A stretch of 64,000 bases of DNA from Marmoricola sp. OAE513 (GTDB taxonomy: Bacteria; Actinomycetota; Actinomycetes; Propionibacteriales; Nocardioidaceae), in assembly GCF_040546585.1 (NCBI RefSeq), contig NZ_JBEPOC010000001.1:558001-622000 (forward strand), read 5' to 3'. Positions 38,721 to 46,285 of this stretch are shown piece after piece; positions within the stretch are counted from its first letter, which is position 1, and every line of letters starts with the position of its first letter. The position numbers and the translations under genes were made by a program. The notes below the pieces were generated by a model. That model ran no database searches, had not been told where the DNA came from, and saw nothing but the letters and a program-made list of their open reading frames with translations.

Positions 38721-39524
38721 TCAACGCACAGCCAGCCGTACGACGAGAGCGCGGTGGTCGGTGCCGGAGACCGACGCGGTGCTGGTGCTCACCGCGCTGT
38801 ACCCGCCCCGGGACAGGACGTGGTCGATGGCGATCAGGGGCAGCTTCTGCGGGTAGGTGGGCTGCCAGCCGGAGTTCGCCTCGCGGGCGGCGTCGGCGTA
38901 CCCCTCGCCGAGCAGGCGACGCACGAAACGGTGATCGAGCGTGCTGTTGAAGTCGCCTGCCACGACCACCGGGCCGTCCAGGTCGGGCAGCACCTGGTCG
39001 AGGACGCCCCAGTCCGCGCGCCAGCGACGTCCGCTGTCCTTCAGCGGTTGGCCGAGGTGCACGGCCACCAGCTCGAACGGTTCGGGTGCAGCCACCGAGA
39101 GCCGCAGGGCCCCGTGCTCGAGAGGCAGGGCGACCGAGTCCGTCAGCGGGAAGGCCGAGAAGATCATCGTGCCCGAGGCGTCCGGACCCGCCGTGCCGCC
39201 GACGTACGGGAGCGCGCGGGCGAGACCGGCCGCACGGAGCCGGCTCTCGAGCCTCGGCGTGACCTCGACCAGGACGACGAGGTCGGCCTCGGAGGACCGT
39301 GCCAGCCGGACGAGGCTCTCCGCGTCCGCTCCCCCGTGCCGGGCGTTCAGGGTCAGCACGGTGAGGTCGGAGGGCCCGTCGGGGTGCTCCCCGACGTACG
39401 CCGGGAGGAGAAGGCCCAGGTGCAGCAACGTCCCGGCCGCAGCGAAGCCGGCGGCGCCTCCCATACGTCGCCGGTACGGGGCCTGCGCGCCGCGCACCAG
39501 GAGCAGCAGTCCGACCAGCGCCAC
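38721..39524 (-). CDS. membrane-anchored endonuclease/exonuclease/phosphatase-family protein
   Basis: The catalytic domain (LTVLTLNARHGGADAESLVRL, LVVLVEVTPRLESRL, PVVVAGDFNSTLDHRF, and the terminal IDHVLSRGGY with SGTDHRALVV) is the EEP (DNase I/sphingomyelinase-like) fold. The N-terminus has a hydrophobic stretch that may be a membrane helix. I give the first ATG/GTG start (GTG at 39524, 267 residues). The open frame continues upstream to about 39683 and encodes two further membrane-like helices (SVVLSLLWLLRPESYWFVLL), so the true start may be a CTG near 39683, just past the etfA stop. Substrate unknown. Confidence 0.75.
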   Translation of the reverse strand: MALVGLLLLVRGAQAPYRRRMGGAAGFAAAGTLLHLGLLLPAYVGEHPDGPSDLTVLTLNARHGGADAESLVRLARSSEADLVVLVEVTPRLESRLRAAGLARALPYVGGTAGPDASGTMIFSAFPLTDSVALPLEHGALRLSVAAPEPFELVAVHLGQPLKDSGRRWRADWGVLDQVLPDLDGPVVVAGDFNSTLDHRFVRRLLGEGYADAAREANSGWQPTYPQKLPLIAIDHVLSRGGYSAVSTSTASVSGTDHRALVVRLAVR

Positions 39525-39690
39525 CAGGTAACCCGGGAGCGCGTACGGCGTGTACGCCGTCAGCAGGACGAACCAGTAGGACTCCGGGCGGAGCAGCCAG
39601 AGCAGGCTCAGAACGACCGAACCGGCCAGGGCGCCACCCGCGACTGACGCGGTGGCGACCCTGACCGGCCCGGTGCCGAACAGGTCGGAC

Positions 39691-40644
39691 TCAGCCCTTG
39701 CGGGCGGTGATGTCCGAGGTCGCGGCGGGGAGGACCTGCTTCAGGTCCCCGACCACACCGAAGTCGACCAGCTCGAAGATCGGAGCCTCTTCGTCCTTGT
39801 TGACCGCGACGATCGTCTTGGACGTCTGCATGCCGGCCCGGTGCTGGATGGCGCCGGAGATGCCCGCTGCGATGTAGAGCTGCGGGGAGACCGTCTTGCC
39901 GGTCTGGCCGATCTGGAAGGTGTGGGGCACCCAGCCGGAGTCGACCGCGGCACGCGAGGCGCCGACGGCAGCACCGAGCGAGTCGGCGAGCGCCTCGACC
40001 TCGGAGAAGTCACCGCCGGTGCCGCGACCGCCGGAGACGACGATGGCGGCCTCGGTGAGCTCCGGACGACCGGAGGACTCACGCGGCTGCGAGGCGACGA
40101 TCTGCGCCTTCTTGGCGGAGTCCGAGATCGTCACGGAGACGTTCTCGACGGCACCGGCACCGGCGCCCTCCTCCGGGGTGGCGGAGTTCGGCTTGACCGT
40201 GATGATCGGCGTGCCCTGGGTGACCTTCGCCTGCACGGTGAAGTTACCGGCGAAGACCGACTGGGTGGTGACACCCTCGGCGGAGACGTCCACGGCGTCG
40301 GTGATCACACCGGAGTCCAGCTTGACCGCCAGACGACCGGCGATCTCCTTGCCCTCGGCGGAGGAGACCAGCAGGATCGCGGCCGGGCTGGCCGACGCGG
40401 CGATCTGCTGGAGGGCCTCGGCCTTGGGGGCGACCAGGTAGCCCTTGATCTCGGTGTCGTCGACGACGTAGACCTTCTCGGCGCCGTACTTGGCGACCGA
40501 CTCGGCGACGCCGGCGGCCTTGTCCGCGCCACCGATGAACACGGCGGACGGCGAACCCAGGCGCTTGGCGATGGCCAGCAGCTCCAGCGTCGGCTTGCGG
40601 ACGGCACCGTCGAGGTGGTCGACCAGAACGAGTACTTCAGACAT
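39691..40644 (-). CDS. etfA: electron transfer flavoprotein, alpha subunit
   Basis: A 317-residue ETF alpha subunit that binds FAD and carries electrons from acyl-CoA and other dehydrogenases to ETF:quinone oxidoreductase. The FAD-binding C-terminal half is typical: [60 protein letters not shown] and [27 protein letters not shown]. It follows etfB by 27 bases in the operon. ATG at 40644. Confidence 0.96.
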   Translation of the reverse strand: MSEVLVLVDHLDGAVRKPTLELLAIAKRLGSPSAVFIGGADKAAGVAESVAKYGAEKVYVVDDTEIKGYLVAPKAEALQQIAASASPAAILLVSSAEGKEIAGRLAVKLDSGVITDAVDVSAEGVTTQSVFAGNFTVQAKVTQGTPIITVKPNSATPEEGAGAGAVENVSVTISDSAKKAQIVASQPRESSGRPELTEAAIVVSGGRGTGGDFSEVEALADSLGAAVGASRAAVDSGWVPHTFQIGQTGKTVSPQLYIAAGISGAIQHRAGMQTSKTIVAVNKDEEAPIFELVDFGVVGDLKQVLPAATSDITARKG

Positions 40645-40671
40645 GTCTTCTAGTTCCTTTTCTCGTCCGGC

Positions 40672-41466
40672 TCAGACGAACTTCTTGGACGCGAGGAACT
40701 CGGTCAGCGCCTTGGCGCCCGACCCGTCCTCGTCGGTCACGATGGTGCCCGCGGTGCGCGGCGGACGGGCCTCGGTGCTCTCGACCGCGGTCCAGGCAGC
40801 CGAGAGGCCGACCTCGCTCGCGTCGACGCCGATGTCGGACAGCGAGTACGCGTCCAGCGGCTTCTTCTTCGCGGCCATGATGCCCTTGAACGACGGGTAG
40901 CGGGCCTCGCCGGTCTGGTCGGTCACCGAGAGGACCAGCGGCGCGGTGGCGCCGATGATCTCGGTGGCGATGTCACCGTCGCGCTTGATGCGGAACTGGT
41001 CGCCCTGCGACTCGATGACGGACGCGAAGGTGACCTGCGGCAGGTCGAGGCGCTCGGCCAGCATCGCGGGGACCACGGACATGCCACCGTCGGTCGAGGC
41101 CATGCCGGTGACCACCAGGTCGACGTCGCCGATCTTCTTCAGCGCGGCGGCCAGGATCTTGGAGGTGGCCAGGGAGTCGGAGCCGGCGATCGCGTCGTCG
41201 ACGACGTGCACTCCCGCGTCCGCACCCATCTGCAGGGCCTTGCGGATCGCGTCCGCAGCACCCTCGGGGCCGACGCTGAGCGCGGTCACGGTGACCGAGT
41301 CAGGGGCTTCGTTCTTCTCCTTCAGCTGCAGCGCCTGCTCGACGGCGTACTCGTCGAGCTCGGAGAGCAGACCGGGGACGCCAACGCGGTCCACGGTGTT
41401 GTCCGACTCGAAGGCCTGGTCGGCGGTCGAGTCCGGTACGAATTTCACACAGACGACAATGTTCAT
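40672..41466 (-). CDS. etfB: electron transfer flavoprotein, beta subunit
   Basis: A 264-residue ETF beta subunit, partner of EtfA. The opening MNIVVCVKFVPDS, then LSELDEYAVEQALQLKEKN, and the ETF beta signature region (VTGMASTDGGMSVVPAMLAERLDLPQVTFA) are all present. It starts with ATG at 41466 after a GGAGGG ribosome binding site and is the first gene of etfBA. Confidence 0.96.
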   Translation of the reverse strand: MNIVVCVKFVPDSTADQAFESDNTVDRVGVPGLLSELDEYAVEQALQLKEKNEAPDSVTVTALSVGPEGAADAIRKALQMGADAGVHVVDDAIAGSDSLATSKILAAALKKIGDVDLVVTGMASTDGGMSVVPAMLAERLDLPQVTFASVIESQGDQFRIKRDGDIATEIIGATAPLVLSVTDQTGEARYPSFKGIMAAKKKPLDAYSLSDIGVDASEVGLSAAWTAVESTEARPPRTAGTIVTDEDGSGAKALTEFLASKKFV

Positions 41467-41588
41467 GCTGGTTACGGCCCTCCGCGGGCCCCTCCTGAAT
41501 CAGAGTGTTGAGTTCGGTTGAGACTACTAGCAGGTAACGGTCCGATCACACCGGATCTCAGGTGGGGTCAGTCACAGCGGATCGCCCG

Positions 41589-41960
41589 TCACTTCCGGGG
41601 GCCCAGGATGCGCTGGAAGTAGCGGCCCAGGGCAAGGTAGACCAGGGCGGCGATGCCCCAGTTCACGACCGCGTTCTTGGTGTCGGCGTTCTCGCCGTGG
41701 AAGGCGAAGATGCCGTTGTCACGGCTGAACGGACCGTCGATGAAGTCCGCGGCGTCGAGGATGAACTTGACCACCGGGTTGTCCTGGCTGACGTTCTCGT
41801 GCGCAGCGACCAGGAAGGCTCCGAGCGCCAGGACGAGCGCGAAGAACAGGAAGACCACCCGCAGGATCTTCGACATCGTGTCGCGGATCTGGTCCCGCTG
41901 GGCCTTCCTCGACTCGTCGCGGTCCGGCAACGGCTCCTCGGACTTGACCACCTTGGCCAC
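41589..41960 (-). CDS. small membrane protein (123 aa)
   Basis: Family not firmly recognised. A basic/acidic N-terminus (MAKVVKSEEPLPDRDESRKAQRDQI) leads to a first membrane helix (SKILRVVFLFFALVLALGAFLV), a loop containing NPVVKFILDAADFIDGPF, and a second helix (VVNWGIAALVYLALGRYF). The layout resembles a two-helix actinobacterial membrane protein with both ends in the cytoplasm. The GTG at 41960 follows GAGGGGAG; the longer frame upstream adds only a basic, unlikely extension. Confidence 0.6.
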   Translation of the reverse strand: MAKVVKSEEPLPDRDESRKAQRDQIRDTMSKILRVVFLFFALVLALGAFLVAAHENVSQDNPVVKFILDAADFIDGPFSRDNGIFAFHGENADTKNAVVNWGIAALVYLALGRYFQRILGPRK

Positions 41961-42039
41961 GCTTGCTCCCCTCACCAGCACCTTGCACCCGCGCCGCCCT
42001 CCGCGGCGCAGGTCCACACGGTACCTGGGACGAGCCCGC

Positions 42040-42819
42040 TCAGCGGCCCTTGAACTCGGCCTTGCCGGGACCGTTCTCCACGAACGAGGTCATGCCGATC
42101 GTCCGGTCCTCGGTCGCGAAGACACCCGCGAAGTGCTGGCGCTCGATCGCCAGGCCGGTCTCGAGGTCGGTCTCGAGGCCGCGGTCGACCGCGTCCTTGA
42201 CCGCCCGGATGGCGTACGACGCGGCGCCGGCGAACTGCGCGGCCCAGGCGTGCGCCTCGGCGTACACGTCCTCGGCCGGGACGACCCGGTCGACCAGCCC
42301 GATCGCGAGGGCCTCCTCCGCCTTCACCATCCGGCCGGTGAACATCAGGTCCTTGGCGCGGCTCGGGCCGACCAGGCGGGACAAGCGCTGGGTACCGCCG
42401 GCGCCGGGGATGATGCCGAGCAGCACCTCGGGCTGGCCGAGCACGGCGTTCTCCGCGGCGTACCGGACGTCTGCCGCCAGGGCGAGCTCGCAGCCACCGC
42501 CGAGGGCGTAGCCGTTGATCGCGGCGATGACGGGCTTCGGGATCCGGGCGATGGAGGTCACGGCGTCCTGCACGCCGGCAGCCCGGTCGACCATGTCGGT
42601 GTAGCTCCAGTCCGACATCTCCTTGACGTCGTTGCCCGCTGCGAAGACCCGGTCCCCGCCGGTCAGCACGACGGCCCTCACGTCGGCGCGCTCGGTCGCC
42701 TCGGCCGCGACCTCGACCAGCTCGCGCTGGACCTGGACGCTGATGGCGTTCATCTTCGGCCGGTCCAGGCGGATGGTGCCGACCCCGTCAGCCACCTCGA
42801 GCCGTACGAACTCCCCCAT
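42040..42819 (-). CDS. enoyl-CoA hydratase/isomerase family protein
   Basis: A 259-residue crotonase-fold enzyme of beta-oxidation. Both catalytic glutamates of enoyl-CoA hydratase are present: GGGCELALAADVRYA and GQPEVLLGIIPGAGGTQRLSRL, together with the oxyanion region AAGNDVKEM. That makes hydratase activity plausible, not merely isomerase-like. Chain length is unknown. It lies on the same strand as etfBA but with an intervening membrane-protein gene. ATG at 42819 after GGAGA. Confidence 0.9.
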   Translation of the reverse strand: MGEFVRLEVADGVGTIRLDRPKMNAISVQVQRELVEVAAEATERADVRAVVLTGGDRVFAAGNDVKEMSDWSYTDMVDRAAGVQDAVTSIARIPKPVIAAINGYALGGGCELALAADVRYAAENAVLGQPEVLLGIIPGAGGTQRLSRLVGPSRAKDLMFTGRMVKAEEALAIGLVDRVVPAEDVYAEAHAWAAQFAGAASYAIRAVKDAVDRGLETDLETGLAIERQHFAGVFATEDRTIGMTSFVENGPGKAEFKGR

Positions 42820-42906
42820 GGCCTGCTCTCCTTCGTCTGGTGCGGAACCGACAACCTACGACAACGCGATTCGGAGCTCCACGGGAGGCGCTGACATGAT
42901 CGGGGG

Positions 42907-45102
42907 GTGGCAGCGGACATCTGGAGCTGGACCGGCTCGGACACGACCGCCCCGGTGTGGCCGGGGCGGAGCTGGCCGCTGGGCGCCACCTGGTCGGCGG
43001 AGTCGACAAACTTCGCGGTGTTCTCTCCTGCTGCCACAGCGATGTGGGTGTGCTTGTTCGACGACGAGGGCACCGAGACGCGCTACCAGCTGACCGAGCA
43101 CTCGCTGGGCAACTGGCACGGCGCGATTCCCGACGTCGCTCCCGGCACCCGCTACGGCTACCGGGCCGCCGGACCGTGGCAGCCTTCGCAAGGGCTCCGG
43201 TTCAACCCGCAGAAGCTCCTGCTCGACCCGTACGGCCGCGCGGTCTCCGGCGACGTCACCCCCGGACCGGCGATCTTCGCCCACGACTTCGAGCACCCGG
43301 GCAGCCCGAGCGCCCTGGACTCCGCCGGCTCGACGGCCCGCAGCGTCGTGGTGGCCGACAGCTTCGACTGGGGCCCCGGCGGCGACCCGCCGCAGCGACG
43401 CCGCTGGCGCGACTCGGTGATCTACGAGCTGCACGTGAAGGGCTTCACCGCGTTGCACGCCGAGATCCCCGAGGACCTGCGCGGCACGTACGCCGGCCTC
43501 GGCAGCCCCGAGGTGATCCGCTACCTGACCGACCTCGGCGTCACCGCTGTCGAGCTGCTGCCGATCCACCAGTTCTTCTCCGAGCCGCACCTCGCGGAGC
43601 TGGGTCTGAAGAACTACTGGGGTTACAACTCGATCGGCTTCTTCGCCCCGCACAACGCGTACTCCGCCAGCGGCGACCGCGGCCAGCAGGTGACCGAGTT
43701 CAAGCAGATGGTCAAGAATTTCCACGAGGCGGGCATCGAGGTGATCCTCGACGTGGTCTACAACCACACCGCCGAGGCCGGTGCGCTCGGACCGGTCTAC
43801 AGCTTCCGCGGCCTGGATGACCGCGGGATGTACCACCGGGTCGCGCCCGACCTCGAGGAGGACGAGGATCTGGCGGATCTCCCCGAGCATGCGCGGTTCG
43901 ACGACACCTACTGGGACGTCACCGGTTGCGGCAACACCGTGAACGCCCAGAACCCGGCGGCCCTGCGGCTGATCCTCGACTCGCTGCGGTACTGGGTCAA
44001 CGAGATGCACGTCGACGGCTTCCGGTTCGACCTGCTCTCGGCGATCACCCGGTCGGGCTACTCCGTCGACATGACCAGCAGCCTGCTGACCACCATCGGC
44101 CAGGACCCCGCGTTGCGCCACGCCAAGCTGATCGCCGAGCCCTGGGACGCCTCGGGAGACGGCTACAAGGTCGGTGAGTACCCGCCGCCGTGGGTGGAGT
44201 GGAACGACCAGTTCCGCGACACCATGCGGGACTTCTGGCGCGGCTCCTCCGACGGCATCCGCACCGTCGCGACCCGGCTCGCCGGCTCCTCGGACCTGTA
44301 CGCCGACGACGGCCGCTCGCCGTACGCGTCGGTCAACTTCATCACCGCTCACGACGGCTTCACCCTGCGTGACCTGGTCTCCTACGAGTCCAAGCACAAC
44401 GAGGCGAACGGCGAGGAGAACCGGGACGGCACCGACAACAACCGGTCCTCCAACGGTGGCGTCGAGGGCCCGACCGAGGACGCGACGATCCTCGCCCGGC
44501 GGCAGCGGGTGGCGGCGAACCTGATGATCACGCTCTGCTTCGCCAACGGCGTCCCGATGATCACCGCGGGCGACGAGCGCGGGCGCACCCAGGGCGGCAA
44601 CAACAACGCCTACGCTCAGGACAACGAGATCTCCTGGATCGACTGGCGCCCCGACGACGCCTGGCTGCGGATGTGGGACATGACCCGGACCGCCCTGAAG
44701 ATCCGCCGCGAGCACCCCGCGCTGCGCCAGCGGCACTGGTTCGAAGGGCGTCCCGCGATCAAGGGCGGCCCGAAGGATCTCGCCTGGATCCACCCGGCCG
44801 GCCGCGAGATGACCGGTGACGACTGGCACGACGGAGAGCTGCGCGTGATCGGCATGTTCGTCTCCGGCAACCCCCTGCGCTCCCCCGGCCCCCGCGGCGA
44901 GCAGCAGGTGGACGCGAGCTTCATGATCTGGCTCAACGGCTCCGACGTCGACTGCGAGGTCCGGCTGCCGGAGAACCAGTGGGTGCAGGCCGGCCACGTC
45001 GCCCTGTCGACCGACGAGAGCCTCGAACAGGGCACCGAGGTGCGCGCTGGGGGGACGTTCACGCTGCAGGCGCAGTCGCTGGTGGTTCTGCAGCAGGACT
45101 GA
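42907..45102 (+). CDS. glgX: glycogen debranching enzyme
   Basis: A 731-residue GlgX of glycoside hydrolase family 13, which cuts alpha-1,6 branch points in trimmed glycogen. It has an N-terminal CBM48-like domain (GATWSAESTNFAVFSPAATA), then the GH13 barrel with DVVYNHTAEAG, the nucleophile Asp in VDGFRFDLLSAI, the acid/base Glu in KLIAEPWDASG and the third Asp in NFITAHDGFTLRDLV. The nearby glgP completes the degradation pair. GTG start at 42907; divergent from the enoyl-CoA hydratase. Confidence 0.95.
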   Translation: MAADIWSWTGSDTTAPVWPGRSWPLGATWSAESTNFAVFSPAATAMWVCLFDDEGTETRYQLTEHSLGNWHGAIPDVAPGTRYGYRAAGPWQPSQGLRFNPQKLLLDPYGRAVSGDVTPGPAIFAHDFEHPGSPSALDSAGSTARSVVVADSFDWGPGGDPPQRRRWRDSVIYELHVKGFTALHAEIPEDLRGTYAGLGSPEVIRYLTDLGVTAVELLPIHQFFSEPHLAELGLKNYWGYNSIGFFAPHNAYSASGDRGQQVTEFKQMVKNFHEAGIEVILDVVYNHTAEAGALGPVYSFRGLDDRGMYHRVAPDLEEDEDLADLPEHARFDDTYWDVTGCGNTVNAQNPAALRLILDSLRYWVNEMHVDGFRFDLLSAITRSGYSVDMTSSLLTTIGQDPALRHAKLIAEPWDASGDGYKVGEYPPPWVEWNDQFRDTMRDFWRGSSDGIRTVATRLAGSSDLYADDGRSPYASVNFITAHDGFTLRDLVSYESKHNEANGEENRDGTDNNRSSNGGVEGPTEDATILARRQRVAANLMITLCFANGVPMITAGDERGRTQGGNNNAYAQDNEISWIDWRPDDAWLRMWDMTRTALKIRREHPALRQRHWFEGRPAIKGGPKDLAWIHPAGREMTGDDWHDGELRVIGMFVSGNPLRSPGPRGEQQVDASFMIWLNGSDVDCEVRLPENQWVQAGHVALSTDESLEQGTEVRAGGTFTLQAQSLVVLQQD

Positions 45103-45174
45103 GCCTCGGCGGATTTTCGGGGGAACCCGTGATTCCGCCTCGAACGCGCGATGTATTGGGTTGGCGCGACAGTT

Positions 45175-46122
45175 TCAGGTTGCTCGCGTCGCGCCGCGCC
45201 CGCGAAGCACCTCATGGACTCGTGCGGCAGTACGCATCGGATCGTGAAGATCCGCCCACGTCAGTCGAACAAATCGAAATCCAGTTAGCTCGCGTATCGC
45301 GTCTTCTCGTCGCTTCTCGCGAAATACCGCGTCACCTGGCGACTCACCCGGACGAAGGTAACGCCCGTACTTGACCTTGCCGTCGAACTCCCCCAGCACG
45401 CCGTCTTCAGGCCAAGCGAAGTCGGTTGTCCCCAGAATGTCCTGTCCGTCAGCGACGACGTACTGCAGTTCAGGTCGCGGGATCTGGTGCCTCCAGAAGA
45501 GGTATCTCGACCGAGACTCACCGACGGACTCCGCCCCGGGTTGAGCCAGTCGCAGCGTGATCTGCAGCCTTCGCGTTCCGGGCCACCCCTGCATCTCTGC
45601 TGCGGCCGCCCGCATCTGCTCCGGCGTGCACCCGGCAAGGTGGTAGGCGGAATCGGCAACGACGATCCCTGACTCCACCGACGACAGCGATGCGGCTCCG
45701 ATGGCGCACCTCGCCGCGGAGAGCGCCGACAGACCGCCCACGGGGTGGATCGTTGGCCGGTCGTCAACGTCGTGGTACGCCACATCCTGGTGCTTGCGCG
45801 CGGCGGTGACGCCGAACCGCGACACGTGCACCCTCGAGAGATCTGTGCCCCAGAGACGCAGACCGTGGAGCACAGCACCCGATTGATGGCTGAATGCGAT
45901 CTCGGAACGGCGGGACATCCAAACGCCGTGACAAGCTAGAGCGTGCCGATCCGACTCGTCGGCGTCGTTCCATCGAGATGCTTCGACGTACGCGCCGTGT
46001 CGCACGCGCACGAGCGTTCCGTTCCGCACGGACCTGGCGAGCCACTTGTCGTCGTACCCGAGCTCCAATGCGTGCCTGCGCAGAAAGACACCCGGCACGG
46101 AATAAGTCGTGAGATCCAGCAT
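45175..46122 (-). CDS. AbiEi-like antitoxin-domain/DUF559-type protein
   Basis: A 315-residue protein. The N-terminal part (LRRHALELGYDDKWLARSVRNGTLVRVRHGAYV) resembles the winged-helix of AbiEi-type antitoxins. The C-terminal part has a small endonuclease-like fold of the DUF559/Vsr type: EFDGKVKYGRYL, EKRREDAIRELTGFRFVRLTWADL. No partner toxin gene is beside it. Base composition and codon use are visibly less GC-rich than the flanking glycogen genes, which hints at recent transfer. The function (phage defence or TA-like) is a guess. ATG at 46122. Confidence 0.7.
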   Translation of the reverse strand: MLDLTTYSVPGVFLRRHALELGYDDKWLARSVRNGTLVRVRHGAYVEASRWNDADESDRHALACHGVWMSRRSEIAFSHQSGAVLHGLRLWGTDLSRVHVSRFGVTAARKHQDVAYHDVDDRPTIHPVGGLSALSAARCAIGAASLSSVESGIVVADSAYHLAGCTPEQMRAAAAEMQGWPGTRRLQITLRLAQPGAESVGESRSRYLFWRHQIPRPELQYVVADGQDILGTTDFAWPEDGVLGEFDGKVKYGRYLRPGESPGDAVFREKRREDAIRELTGFRFVRLTWADLHDPMRTAARVHEVLRGRGATRAT

Positions 46123-46258
46123 GAGGCGATGGTGCGGTCCGCGCCGGACGGTCCGTGTTCACCACGATCGCTGCTGTGGATGGCAGCGCCTCGGGGCGAA
46201 CGGTGCAGTTCAAGCCCACAACCGGCCGACCAACACGAAACATCGCCTGCTTCGGCAG

Positions 46259-46282
46259 GAATTTCGGGTTCACCCGAAATTC
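46259..46282 (-). terminator. hairpin past the glgP stop
   Basis: A 10-bp perfect stem (46259-46268 and 46273-46282) with a TTCA loop lies 4 bases past the glgP stop, flanked by an outer GCTTCGGC/GCCGAAGC pair that reaches into the gene end. There is no U-tract. A probable terminator. Confidence 0.6.
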
Positions 46283-46285
46283 CGG

